A stretch of DNA of 64,000 nt from BJGV01 sp964194745 (GCA_965248035.1 OZ252054.1:992001-1056000), one strand, 5' to 3'; positions 44,360 through 53,559 are shown, counted from the stretch's first letter. Numbers and translations: made by a program. Notes: generated by a model not told the origin, from the letters alone.

Positions 44360-45634
44360 TTATTTTATATAATATCGTGCTGAAGAGGGTACTAGGATGT
44401 TAAGGCATAAAACAACCTCTGCTTTTTTAACAAAACACGACACTGGCTCAATCTTCTCAAAAACATCGAGAATCGTATTAAATTTAATCGTGGAGACTTC
44501 CTCCCTTGAAGTACCGCATCTCGTATGAGAACCCGTGGCACGAATTATTCTCCTCCCTATAGATGCATGTTGGTGGTGTTTAGGTACAATCAAAGTTACA
44601 GCCACTAGAATAGACAGCGGCACTCCATAAAGAACCTTCTCACGCAAAGTCATTTTGTTCCTTAGGTTAGAGACAGCTGACTTAGCACCGTATTTGCCCA
44701 CCATAAGCTCCACATAAACAGCACAAATCTGGAGAAGCCGATAACGCTCATAATTTACGCTTAGATTTCCATCCTTACCAAAATTTTGTGCCAGTGTTTC
44801 CATGGACAATAACCATGATGTATTCATATCTGTACCTGGAAGTATCACCTTCTGTAGACTAAGTGCGATATTAGGATCAGGAATATTCTTTAGGAATTCG
44901 TTTCCCTTGCTTTCTAAATCATTAAAATAATAAAAACCAAATGATTTGGGGTTTATTCCTATGGTCACAAGTGGTTGTGGGACGACTAGAATACGCTCTG
45001 CCTTTAACATCATCGCATTTGAGGCATAAAAGTCCGGATACGGAGACTGGTAAAATGAACCGTATTTAGCCATTTTGTTAATAAGTTTCCTGCTAACCAA
45101 AGAAAACTGCATGTTGTAATTAAAAGATATCCGAAAATTAAGAGAATGATTGACCAATGCCATGGACTCTGATTTTTCCAACCAAAACGACTTGTGCGAG
45201 GACCTGAAAATAGTACTACGATCGTATGAACGTAATAATCCATTAGGAAAATTCGATATAACACTAGGATAGGCATAGAGAAAACCACTTGTGTAGATTA
45301 AATCTGGGGCATTGTATTCTTCAATCATTTTTTTTAGTGTTGAGAAGTAGCCCTTCATTAGACAATCATCATCTCCTAGCATAATGACATAATCACCATC
45401 ACTTTTAGCAAGCGCGTTATTCCAATTATCAGTAACAGGAACAAATTGGTCAGTGCGGTAATATTTAATTCGTAAATCGTCTAGCGATCTCACATAACCT
45501 GCAATATCCTCTTCAGAGAAATTATCGGAGACAATGATTTCCCAATCAGAATAATCCTGCCTTCGAACCGTCTCAATAGCATAGGAAAGTAAATCAAGCC
45601 GATTTCGTGTTGGCAGTAGTACAGAAAACTTCAT
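44360..45634 (-). CDS. GT2 family glycosyltransferase, 424 residues
   Basis: FSVLLPTRNRLDLLSYAIET, WEIIVSDNFSEEDIAGYV and the DxD-type YVIMLGDDDCLMKGYF define a GT-A family 2 enzyme without a membrane tail; the remainder is soluble with one helix (PLSILVAVTLIVPK). The last 30 or so residues are probably altered, since the reading frame runs into the CotH-type remnant (ends SARYYIK). The start overlaps the stop of the methyltransferase fragment by 4 bp. A scrap of another copy is at 32216-32300. It would add a sugar to a lipid-linked repeat unit in the cytoplasm. Confidence 0.8.
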   Translation of the reverse strand: MKFSVLLPTRNRLDLLSYAIETVRRQDYSDWEIIVSDNFSEEDIAGYVRSLDDLRIKYYRTDQFVPVTDNWNNALAKSDGDYVIMLGDDDCLMKGYFSTLKKMIEEYNAPDLIYTSGFLYAYPSVISNFPNGLLRSYDRSTIFRSSHKSFWLEKSESMALVNHSLNFRISFNYNMQFSLVSRKLINKMAKYGSFYQSPYPDFYASNAMMLKAERILVVPQPLVTIGINPKSFGFYYFNDLESKGNEFLKNIPDPNIALSLQKVILPGTDMNTSWLLSMETLAQNFGKDGNLSVNYERYRLLQICAVYVELMVGKYGAKSAVSNLRNKMTLREKVLYGVPLSILVAVTLIVPKHHQHASIGRRIIRATGSHTRCGTSREEVSTIKFNTILDVFEKIEPVSCFVKKAEVVLCLNILVPSSARYYIK

Positions 45635-45992
45635 CTCAAATTCTTTCGAAAAACCATAGTGTAAGCACTACCTTTCCCCTCGATTTTCTCGATCGGTCCA
45701 AATAGTAAGCTTAGTAACCGTCCGATTCGTCGTAATACTTTTTTAAAGTAAAACTGTGAACATAAATTAGAAAAGAAAAACTCCCATCCGAAAGCATTCC
45801 AGCCAATACTGCCCTGATCAGTCGTTGTAATTAACTCCGCCTCCATTCCCAAGGATTCTAATTTCTCTGCAAGAAGCTTCATAGGGATAAGCATCACATG
45901 TCGTGGGGCATCCAAGTGAAGCCAATAGCGACCGAAAATGCGAAATTGAAAGGCTTCTGGATTTACTGAGGAGATAACCAAGTTACCACCAA
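45631..45992 (-). pseudogene. C-terminal fragment of a class I SAM methyltransferase
   Basis: About 120 residues: GGNLVISSVNPEAFQFRIFG, RYWLHLDAPRHVMLIPMKLL and a short hydrophobic tail, the typical second half of Methyltransf_23 proteins (F-G-R-x-W-x-x-L-D-x-P-R-H). The SAM-binding half is replaced at 45993 by the duplicated start of wzx. An apparent TTG start lies in the wzx-derived part in the wrong frame. It overlaps the GT2 gene by 4 bp, as it must have done when intact. Confidence 0.7.
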
Positions 45993-46144
45993 GCCTTGCC
46001 GGCAAAGTTGGCAATAATATTGTGAAATACCGACGGAGTTGATTTCATGTGTCGCCTATCTGTTCCAAAGACTTGTTGGAACCTTTTATGAAAGAGACCA
46101 CTTAAGACACCCCAACATAACAATTGACGGGAATGTTGAAACAG
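45993..46144. repeat. 152-bp direct repeat, copy B (fused to methyltransferase fragment)
   Basis: See 43826-43977. It carries the wzx ATG and about 18 codons, then breaks into the methyltransferase gene, so a recombination event has happened exactly here. Confidence 0.85.
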
Positions 46145-46267
46145 GCAACACCTATTAACATGGTAAAGAATATTACTATATTGTATCTGTGAATACAGTA
46201 CAAATTTGAGTTATCTTCAGAAAAGTCAGCTTTACCTCTTTTAAGAGATACTGTACTTAGCCCATAA

Positions 46268-46639
46268 TTAGTGTAATAATGGCGTATCTTTGAGTGATGA
46301 AAAATGCAGCAGATATTTTTCTAGAGTATTTGTATAACGGTGTAATTCATCAGCCGGTCGCTTTGTTTTGCGCTTATTTCCTCTAACTGTGCCAACAACC
46401 CTCGAACCGGGTTGCACCTCCTCAAGCTTAATACCTGCCTGTTCCAAAAACCAGGATTCAATCTTCGTGTGCCACATACGCAGCAAGTCTAGGGGGCGAA
46501 CCTTGTAGTGTTTTTCTGCTGTCGCACTTGGTTTGTGCCCCATGATTTGCGCCACCATTCCAACAGGACATTCCACCCATTCGCTAAGCGTTGCAAAAGA
46601 ACGACGTAATCCATGCAGAGTCAGTTCATCAATTCCAGC
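46268..46639 (-). pseudogene. Tyrosine recombinase (integrase), C-terminal catalytic part only
   Basis: Reading from 46639: GIDELTLHGLRRSFATLSEW, then VECPVGMVAQIMGHKPSATA and EKHYKVRPLDLLRMWHTKIE. The catalytic Arg (HGLRR), the His (MGH) and the nucleophile Tyr (KHY) are present; the N-terminal DNA-binding domains and the first catalytic Arg are missing. The family is of the P4/ICE integrase type that uses tRNA genes. Coding stops being recognisable exactly at the tRNA fragment at 46640, so the gene was cut at the att site. Confidence 0.75.
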
Positions 46640-46684
46640 CTTTTAATCCGTTGGTCTGGAGTTCGATCCTCCCACGGCCTACCA
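46640..46684 (+). tRNA. tRNA-Lys(TTT) 3' fragment (att scar, not a functional gene)
   Basis: CTTTTAATCCGTTGGTCTGG then AGTTCGATCCTCCCACGGCC and TACCA equal the anticodon loop (TTT), variable region, T arm and CCA end of a betaproteobacterial tRNA-Lys. There is no 5' half. A truncated integrase touches it on the left. It is the classical footprint of an element integrated at the 3' end of tRNA-Lys. Confidence 0.75.
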
Positions 46685-46727
46685 ACATTTTGTTAATACT
46701 ATCAATAAGTTGTTGTGGGGTTTGCGT

Positions 46728-47747
46728 TCATGCTCTGCGCCTAGAAAAATCGGTAGCGATTTCGTTGATGGTCGTAAATTGCACGCCATTGTGACCGTGG
46801 ATGTGGTTGTACAAGCGTTCCAATGCCAGAAGATTTTGCGCTTGTCCGGAAACGCCTGGGTGGATCGTGAGCGTGTAGACCGCGTAGTCATACTCTCGGT
46901 ACATCCAATCGAATCGATCCTTCCACATTTTCTCGATGACATAGGGATCGGAATATCCACCTCCTTCGCCCAGGTGATCCATGAACTGAAATGGTGGCAG
47001 ATCATCCATGTACCAGCTCGCAGGAATCTCTAGGAGCCTGGTTTCCGGGCCTTGAGTTGTCGGTTTCATCCAAACTTCAGGTGCTTTTTTGTAATCGATT
47101 TTTTCCCAGGCGAGATTCTTGCGGAGACGATAGGGAATGAAATCGTGCTGCATCATGCTGTGATCGTAGACAAAGTCGCGTTCCAGAAGCAGACTGATAG
47201 TGTTTTTAGAGAATTCCCAGAACGGTGCAACGTACCCAGTTGGTGCTTGGCCGGTAACGTTTTTGATAAGAGCCACTGACTTATCGAGTACGGTCGCTTC
47301 TTGCTGGCGGGTCATGCTCGTTGGATTCTCGTGTGTGTAACCGTGGGCGCCTATTTCATGGCCGCCGTCGGCTATCATTTTCATTTGATCAGGGAACGTC
47401 TCAATTGAATGTCCAGGAGCAAAAAACGTCTGTTGAATGCCCCAGCGCGCAAAGAGCATCAGGAGACGAGGTATACCGACTTCTCCAGAGAACAGTCCCC
47501 GAGTAATGTCGCGAATGGAGTCTTGACCACCGTAGGTGCCAATCCATCCCGAAACCGCGTCGATATGGACCCCAAAACACACATAGATTTCTTTTTTGCC
47601 ACCGGGCTTTGCTCTGAACCTATCCGTGGGCGTCGTTATAGTTCCTGCGATTGCTGGCATAGGCCAACCTGCAGCCAATAATGGCAAGCTGGCCCCTGCT
47701 ATAAGGCCGGTTTTAAGTAACTTTCTTCTCGAATCGTCGATGCTCAT
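46728..47747 (-). CDS. Polysaccharide deacetylase family protein with Tat-type signal
   Basis: 339 residues. The start has SRRKLLKTGLIAGASLPLLA, a twin-arginine signal followed by cleavage near AIAGT. The NodB-type domain shows CFGVHIDAVSGW (metal Asp), HSIETFPDQMKMI, GHEIGAHGYTHENP (HxxxxxH metal site) and GYVAPFWEFSKNTI. It resembles the PuuE/HpPgdA-type deacetylases, which act on cell-wall or small acylated amides. Stand-alone, minus strand, right of the island scar. Full length, no defect seen. Confidence 0.85.
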   Translation of the reverse strand: MSIDDSRRKLLKTGLIAGASLPLLAAGWPMPAIAGTITTPTDRFRAKPGGKKEIYVCFGVHIDAVSGWIGTYGGQDSIRDITRGLFSGEVGIPRLLMLFARWGIQQTFFAPGHSIETFPDQMKMIADGGHEIGAHGYTHENPTSMTRQQEATVLDKSVALIKNVTGQAPTGYVAPFWEFSKNTISLLLERDFVYDHSMMQHDFIPYRLRKNLAWEKIDYKKAPEVWMKPTTQGPETRLLEIPASWYMDDLPPFQFMDHLGEGGGYSDPYVIEKMWKDRFDWMYREYDYAVYTLTIHPGVSGQAQNLLALERLYNHIHGHNGVQFTTINEIATDFSRRRA

Positions 47748-47781
47748 GAGCTTTTCCCCCGCGGATGATTACTGCTGGAAT

Positions 47782-47922
47782 TTACGTTGATTTATTCGTT
47801 GCCATGCGGCTATTCATTCTCTGCAGCATCATGCGTAACGACTGGGGAGAGTATACTCCTCGCACTATTGGTTGACCCTCGAAGAAGAAGCTGGGCATCG
47901 AATGGATGCCTATCTTATTCAT
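47782..47922 (-). pseudogene. C-terminal fragment of a DsbA/FrnE-like thioredoxin-fold protein
   Basis: A 46-residue frame reads IGIHSMPSFFFEGQPIVRGV then YSPQSLRMMLQRMNS. The cis-proline segment [GVS]-x-P-x-F and the following GA/GV-x-SP-[EQ]-x-L are typical of the end of DsbA-family proteins. There is no catalytic CxxC part. Confidence 0.5.
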
Positions 47923-47948
47923 GAATAAACAGCTAACAAGTCATTCGT

Positions 47949-47980
47949 CAATGTACGCTTTTGGCACAAAGCAGATCTTC
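47949..47980. repeat. 32-bp dispersed palindrome, copy 6 (degenerate)
   Basis: CAATGTACGCTTT - TGGCAC - AAAGCAGATCTTC, with several arm mismatches. Confidence 0.6.
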
Positions 47981-48039
47981 GCAAAAATTGCGGAACGTTC
48001 TTCAAAGCTCTAAACTATTATCAGGGAAGCTTTTCCAAA

Positions 48040-49976
48040 ATGAAGTTTACGACACTCAGCAAAATAACCACCTACTGCCAACTCAGATTATGGCTTGGCA
48101 GGCTGGTGATTATGGGTCTAACAACAACTCTGGTGACAACAGCCGCCGGGGCCGGCGATAGTGATCTCAAACTCGGTGTAACGGGTGTGCGTGGCGGGGT
48201 GGTCGCCACCAGCGAGCCTATCGCCACCAAAATTGGCACCCAAATCCTCCGAGAAGGTGGCAATGCGGTGGACGCAGCCGCAGCCGTTGCCTTTGCTCTA
48301 AATGTTGTTGAACCGCAGTCTTCAGGAATAGGTGGTGGTGGATTCATTGTGATCTACGATGCCAAGACAAAGCTAACGACAACTATTGACTCGCGCGAGG
48401 AAGCTCCGTCAGCTGTAACCCCAGATATGTTTCTCCTATCTTCAAATCCAAATAACTCTTTTGCTTTCGATATTCGCTCGACTAGTGGCATTGGGGTTGG
48501 CGTACCGGGAATGGTACGTGGAATTGAAATGGCTCTAAACAAATATGGTAATAAATCATTTGCTGAAATCTTAGAACCTGCAATTAATCTTGCTGAAAAT
48601 GGTTTTCGGGTTAGCTCGAGATTAGAAGATAGCATTTCCAGTTCGCGCCTTGGTAACGAAGTTGGTAATCCTGCTTATGATGCGGCTCGGAAAATTTGGC
48701 TACCTAACGGCAAGCCGCTAGTTGAAGGTGATTTTCTAGTGCAGCTAGATTTAGCGAAGACCCTTAAGATGCTTGCAAACAAGGGCCCAGAAGTTTTCTG
48801 CAAGGACGAGATTGCTGAAGCCATCGTAGATACTCAACATAACGCTCGTGTAGTTGCCAATCCAGCCGACCAGGCCAAACTAATTGGCCGAATGACTTTG
48901 GGTGACCTGACAGCTTACCATGCGATAGAAAAAGAACCAGTCGAAGGTAACTACCGCGGTTTTCACATCGCCTCCATGCCTCCACCCTCCTCCGGAGGTC
49001 TCACGGTAATCTACATTCTAAAACTGCTTGAGCACTTTCCGATTGGTGATGAGAGTAAGGGGTTCGGTTTCGGCTCGGTTCGAACCCTGAACGTGATGAT
49101 CGAGGCAATGCGTTTAGCATTCCAGGACCGAGCACGCTGGATGGGTGATACTGACGAAATGTTGGGTCTGCCAATCAACGGTCTAATTAATAATGCTTAC
49201 TTGGCAAAACGGGCCGCCTTAATCAATGCTGATAGCCGCCGGACTATGGTCGAGTCTGGCGATCCCCGATCTTTCGATACGACTTTGATACAGCCAACTA
49301 GAAAAGTTCAATTTGCCAAGCTATTGCGCGATGACGTTGGTGGTCTTAACACTACTCACTTCTCCATCGTAGACAAAGACGGTAACGTGGTTAGCTATAC
49401 CAACACAGTCGAAGCGACCTGGGGAACAGGGTTGCTAGTTGCCGGTTACGGTTTTCTCTTGAACAATGAGCTGACCGATTTCAACTCGATGCCACGCGCT
49501 AACGACAACCCGGATAATTTTGATCCGGGCGCTAATGACCCTGCTCTAACAAGCGACCTCTCAGTTCCATGTCACCAACCATCGTGTTTCGCAACAAAAA
49601 ACCAGTGGCAGCCTATGGTTCGCCTGGTGGCTCCACGATTATCAACACCATAGTCAACATGACTTTGAATCTTATCGACCATGAACGAACGGTGCAAGAA
49701 GCTATCGACCTGCCTCATATCTCCCATTCCAGCAGTAGCCAGATGGGAGGGGTGACTCTTTACGAGAACCGGTTCGATCCGAAAGTGATCGCGGATCTCA
49801 AGAAACTTGGCCACATATTTTTCGCTACGACCCTGGGCTCGGTCCAAGCCGTCATCGTAGCCCGGGCAACAAAAAACAGAATGGTATTGCCGAGAAGAGC
49901 AGCATTGGTGCTGTGGAACCCCTCGACTGATCTGGTAAATTTAAGCAATCTGGAAAACTTCACAAGAAAAACCTAG
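48040..49976 (+). pseudogene. ggt: Gamma-glutamyltransferase, frameshifted near the C-terminal third
   Basis: A signal-like N terminus (LWLGRLVIMGLTTTLVTTAA) precedes the Ntn-hydrolase: GGNAVDAAAAVAFALNVVEP, SSGIGGGGFIVIYD, IDSREEAPSAVTPDMF, and GGLNTTHFSIVDKDGNVVSY, where autocleavage before the first Thr of TTH (codon 438) makes the two subunits. At about 49545 the frame shifts: the next frame reads NKRPLSSMSPTIVFRNKKPV and continues GSPGGSTIINTIVNMTLNLI to a stop at 49976. The two frames together make the full 640-residue enzyme, which cleaves gamma-glutamyl bonds of glutathione in the periplasm. One indel, either real or a sequencing error. Confidence 0.85.
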
Positions 49977-50000
49977 CTACTTTTAATCATCTCCACAAAG

Positions 50001-50441
50001 CTAGCGCTTAGCTGGAACGGTAGCCGTAGGACCAACGCCAGCCTCTTGATACATGACCTCACCGTCTTTGGCCCAGATGTAATGTGGAATGTTCGCAGGT
50101 GCGACATACAGACCGCCGGCAGGAATAGCGACAAGCTTGGATTCTTCGAATGTCTCGCCGAAACCCACATACAGCGTACCGGAGAGCACTGTGCTGTTGC
50201 GTTCGTCCGGATGTGTGTGCGGAAGGATGCGAGCACTTGCGGCCAGCTTGACACGAAGGATGTATGGTCCGGTATTCTGCTCCGCGCCGAGTACCCAGGC
50301 TCCTTGAAGCGATGGGTTGTTTGGAGGGCTGAACCAGAGCAGACTTGCTGGCATGACCGGAGCAGGTGCCTCAACTTGGGCAATCGAGTTGATGCAGGTC
50401 GCACCAAGGACCAAAGCTATTGCAAGGTAGAGCTTCTTCAT
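50001..50441 (-). CDS. Secreted single-domain cupin protein
   Basis: 146 residues from the ATG at 50441, which has GAGGAG about ten bases upstream; an in-frame start at 50456 adds five residues. The signal peptide MKKLYLAIALVLGATCINSI precedes a cupin barrel: LPHTHPDERNSTVLSGTLYV (HxH...E motif) and APANIPHYIWAKDGEVMYQE (second His). Such small periplasmic cupins have no fixed function; some bind metals or aromatic compounds. It converges on the ggt gene. Confidence 0.8.
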   Translation of the reverse strand: MKKLYLAIALVLGATCINSIAQVEAPAPVMPASLLWFSPPNNPSLQGAWVLGAEQNTGPYILRVKLAASARILPHTHPDERNSTVLSGTLYVGFGETFEESKLVAIPAGGLYVAPANIPHYIWAKDGEVMYQEAGVGPTATVPAKR

Positions 50442-50534
50442 GGCGAGACTCCTCACAGCGCGTGGTTGACAGGTAGATTATGCTCCTGTTCCTGTTGGTT
50501 AACTATGGTCATGAAGCTAAAGATTTGCAGTACT

Positions 50535-50566
50535 GAATGTCTGCTTTGTGCCAAAAGAGGACATTC
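50535..50566. repeat. 32-bp dispersed palindrome, copy 7
   Basis: GAATGTCTGCTTT - GTGCCA - AAAGAGGACATTC, inverted-loop orientation, between divergent genes. Confidence 0.7.
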
Positions 50567-50686
50567 GATCCTGAGAGGCAATCCCATAGATATGGCTGAC
50601 TGTTAAAACAGGCGCGATATGAACCATTCTGTTCTGCTATTACCAATATCCCCTATGGCGCCTTCTCCAGTAAAAGGAAGGACCAT

Positions 50687-50734
50687 AATATTCATAGTAG
50701 TAGGGCCTAGAATATCCATAGTAGTAGGGCCTAT
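50687..50734 (+). repeat. Tandem repeat, 2 x 24 bp
   Basis: AATATTCATAGTAGTAGGGC-CTAG is followed directly by the same 24 bases with two changes. It lies in the leader upstream of the desaturase gene and is not in a convincing gene. Confidence 0.8.
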
Positions 50735-50796
50735 CTTGACTAAACACCCATTGCGCTTTAGATTGCAATATCTCTACTTTCTGAAAATTACTGCTA

Positions 50797-51555
50797 ATGG
50801 ACTATACCTATTTGATATCGGGCCTTATTGATTTACCTTGGTGTGGCTATGTTGTATTTGCCTTGGTTCTCGGCCATATCACGACTGTTAGCGTCACCAT
50901 CTATCTCCATCGCCATCAGGCCCATCGGGCACTGGAATTACATGCCCTACCCAGTCATTTCTTTCGTTTCTGTCTGTGGCTTACCACTGGTATAAACACC
51001 AAGGAATGGGCGGCGGTGCACCGCAAGCATCACGCTAACGTCGAAACTACTGACGATCCTCACAGTCCCCAAATTTTTGGCATAAGAAAAGTGGTATGGG
51101 AAGGCGCAGAACTTTACTGGCAAGAATTAAAAAACTTGGAAACCCTAGAAAGATACGGTCATGGTACGCCAGACGATTGGATGGAACGAAAAATTTACAG
51201 TAAACACAGCTTTATAGGCATCTCATCGCTGTTGATCATTGAGGTCGTTCTGTTCGGTCCGATTGGACTCACTATATGGGCAGCGCAAATGGCTGGGTCA
51301 CCATTTTTGGCTGCTGGAATCATTAACGGTGTTGGTCACTACTGGGGGTATCGCAACTTTCAGACAGAGGATGCGAGCCGCAACATTATCCCCTGGGGCA
51401 TTCTTCTTGGTGGTGAGGAATTGCATAACAATCATCATGCTTATGTTACTTCTGCGCGCTTATCCAACAAGTGGTATGAGTTCGACATCGGCTGGATGTA
51501 CATATGTATTCTGAAGTCGATGGGGCTCGCTCAAGTGAGAAAAAACAGCACCTAA
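50797..51555 (+). CDS. Acyl-CoA/acyl-lipid delta-9 desaturase-type fatty acid desaturase, short form
   Basis: 252 residues with two pairs of helices and the three His boxes of membrane desaturases: HRHQAHRA, VHRKHHANVE and HNNHHAYVTSARL (HxxHH). The diiron enzyme inserts a double bond into saturated acyl chains. Many proteobacterial homologues are near 390 residues; this one ends soon after the third box (ILKSMGLAQVRKNST), so the C-terminal extension is absent. All known catalytic residues remain. Stand-alone gene. Confidence 0.8.
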   Translation: MDYTYLISGLIDLPWCGYVVFALVLGHITTVSVTIYLHRHQAHRALELHALPSHFFRFCLWLTTGINTKEWAAVHRKHHANVETTDDPHSPQIFGIRKVVWEGAELYWQELKNLETLERYGHGTPDDWMERKIYSKHSFIGISSLLIIEVVLFGPIGLTIWAAQMAGSPFLAAGIINGVGHYWGYRNFQTEDASRNIIPWGILLGGEELHNNHHAYVTSARLSNKWYEFDIGWMYICILKSMGLAQVRKNST

Positions 51556-51674
51556 ATTACGAGAGCTCCTCTGGGATGGCCGTATAATAAGAGGAATGCC
51601 GCCCTGGGGTTAGTTAATCCTTTCCTCCTGATTCCCACATTTGTTCACGAAACTACCACGCTAACACTAGCTCT

Positions 51675-51706
51675 GAATGTCCGCTTTCGACCCAAAGCAG
51701 ACATTT
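51675..51706. repeat. 32-bp dispersed palindrome, copy 8 (CGACCC loop variant)
   Basis: GAATGTCCGCTTT - CGACCC - AAAGCAGACATTT. The loop differs from the TGGCAC type. Confidence 0.7.
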
Positions 51707-51791
51707 AAGTACGTGGCACAACCTAAGAATCTTCCTTGATTATTCATTATACTAATATTAATCTACTGTTTATCTGTCAAGAGAAATTAAA

Positions 51792-52520
51792 GTGAAAAAA
51801 TGTATTTTATTTATAGCTACAATATTATTACTCCGCAGTAGTGTTGCCAGAGCAGATACTCTTAAAGATGAAGTGGAGGCACGTCATAAAGCAAGGGTAG
51901 TTCTTATAGATAACCACATTAAATCACTAGAGTCATTTCGCCCGTTAGCCGCTAAAGGGGACGCAGCCGCACAATTTTCCCTTGGAAATATTTATGTCAA
52001 AGGTGGGGGTACCCAGGACTCTCAGGAAGCAGTGAAATGGTATCGCCTTGCTGCGAAGCAAGGGCATACGGCTGCGCAATATTCACTTGGTAGAATGTAT
52101 GCCACGGGCAAAGGCGTAACCCAGGACTATCAGGAGGCAATGAAATGGTATCGCCTTTCTGCAGAGCAGGGGAATGCGGTGTCGCAAGCTAAACTTGGTT
52201 GGATGTACACCAAAGGCAAAGGCGAAACTAAGGACTATCAGGAGGCAATGAAATGGTATCGCCTTTCTGCAGAGCAAGGAAACGCGATCGCACAATATAA
52301 TCTTGGTGCCATGTATGCCATGGGCGATGATGTTATCCAAGACTATGTTCGCGCGCACATGTGGTTCAACCTTGCTGCTAGCAAGGGAGGCAGACATGCA
52401 AAAGACAGTCGAGATAGAGTAGCTAAAGAGATGACACCTTCTCAAATTGCCAATGCACAAAGGACGGCGCGAGACTGCGAAAAGAAAAATTATAAGGATT
52501 GTGAATCAATATCGTATTAA
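51792..52520 (+). CDS. Secreted Sel1-repeat (TPR-like) protein
   Basis: 242 residues. Signal peptide MKKCILFIATILLLRSSVARA. Four or five Sel1 repeats follow, about 36 residues each: AAAQFSLGNIYVKGGGTQDS, YRLAAKQGHTAAQYSLGRMY, YRLSAEQGNAVSQAKLGWMY and AIAQYNLGAMYAMGDDVIQD. The two central repeats are almost identical at the DNA level, which implies recent repeat amplification. The last part is a basic helix ending in a Cys-containing tail. Sel1 proteins are scaffolds for protein-protein contacts in the periplasm; the partner is unknown. Confidence 0.85.
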   Translation: MKKCILFIATILLLRSSVARADTLKDEVEARHKARVVLIDNHIKSLESFRPLAAKGDAAAQFSLGNIYVKGGGTQDSQEAVKWYRLAAKQGHTAAQYSLGRMYATGKGVTQDYQEAMKWYRLSAEQGNAVSQAKLGWMYTKGKGETKDYQEAMKWYRLSAEQGNAIAQYNLGAMYAMGDDVIQDYVRAHMWFNLAASKGGRHAKDSRDRVAKEMTPSQIANAQRTARDCEKKNYKDCESISY

Positions 52521-52969
52521 TTCTTTATCGGACAAACTCAATAATTTTAGGGATAGTTAAGTTTCTGTCAAACTGGTTGTTAATGCATCGATTCATTTCA
52601 TTCAAATGTTTTGTATAACCTATATGTTGGTCAATGGAATCGGATTTATGGTGATCAACAAAGGTATGGGAGGAGTGGTCACACATAATCTACCTTAACT
52701 TTCTAAACTACTTGCAGTTCGGTTTAGGGGCCTCTCTCCATTTTCGGTTCGATCTTGAAGAGCCATCAACACTTGGTAGTTGCATAGCCGAAATAACGGA
52801 TTACATTGAAATATCACAATGGCATCAGGAATCTAGTTGCGGTCAGTACCTTTTGTTCCTACAAATGTTCGCTTTTGGCACAAAGCAGACTTTCACTAAT
52901 GACTACTTTCGACCCAAAGCGATCATTCTACTAGCGTAATCAAATTAAAATAACGATAATTATATTAAT
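52521..52969. other. 449-bp gap with two palindrome copies
   Basis: No gene is supported. Contains palindrome copies 9 and 10 at 52863-52928. Confidence 0.5.
52863..52928. repeat. 32-bp dispersed palindromes, copies 9 and 10 in tandem
   Basis: 52863-52894 has the TGGCAC-type loop, 52898-52928 the CGACCC-type loop; both are imperfect. The two loop variants lie side by side only three bases apart. Confidence 0.7.
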
Positions 52970-53392
52970 ATGAGAATTTATGTTCTAGCATGGTTTTTAC
53001 TATTTATAGTACTTCCTAATTGGGCTATGGCTGAAGAACGACTTAAAACACAAACCTCATGGGATGGTGGAGTTATTTATTACCCACAAGGGCAGGCCGA
53101 AATAACTTCAGTTAAACTCCGTATAGAAGAAAATCAAGTGACAAAGTTTCATTGTCATCCAGTTCCAACTTTAGGGTATATTTTAAAAGGAGATTTAGTA
53201 ATCGAAACAAAAAATGGTAATAAAGTCACTTTAAAAGAAGGCGAATCTCTTGTAGAGGTAATGCGCACTATTCACAGAGGTCGAGCAATAAATGGGCCTG
53301 TGGAAATAATAGTTTTTTATACAGGGGCCACGACTATGCCTAATACTGTTCTACCTGAAAACGATCTTAACAGGGAATACTGTAAATTCTAA
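52970..53392 (+). CDS. Secreted cupin-domain protein
   Basis: 140 residues. Signal peptide (YVLAWFLLFIVLPNWAMAEE) followed by a cupin: TKFHCHPVPTLGYILKGDLV (HxH and downstream Glu) and the second motif around VMRTIHRGRAING. The ligand is unknown. It is not related closely to the cupin at 50001. Preceded by two palindromes and AT-rich DNA. Confidence 0.8.
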   Translation: MRIYVLAWFLLFIVLPNWAMAEERLKTQTSWDGGVIYYPQGQAEITSVKLRIEENQVTKFHCHPVPTLGYILKGDLVIETKNGNKVTLKEGESLVEVMRTIHRGRAINGPVEIIVFYTGATTMPNTVLPENDLNREYCKF

Positions 53393-53559
53393 GAATTAAG
53401 ATGCCTATTTAATTGAGCGTGTAGGAAGTTTCGATACTATTCATCGACCGATTACTTTTATTACAAAGAAGATATTCAGAAAATTAGCAGCCTAGTCCAA
53501 CCTATTTGCGAGGCGCTACACAATGGAGCAATGTTTGTTGTGGTCTGTTGATAGATGAT

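Noticed and set aside
50619..50831. 70-residue open frame before the desaturase gene
   Set aside because: It runs through a 24-bp tandem repeat, has no family resemblance and overlaps the desaturase start; better seen as a non-coding leader.
2704..52928. Repeated short palindromes as a CRISPR array
   Set aside because: Copies are tens of bases to many kilobases apart, are palindromic and have no regular spacers; no cas genes are present.
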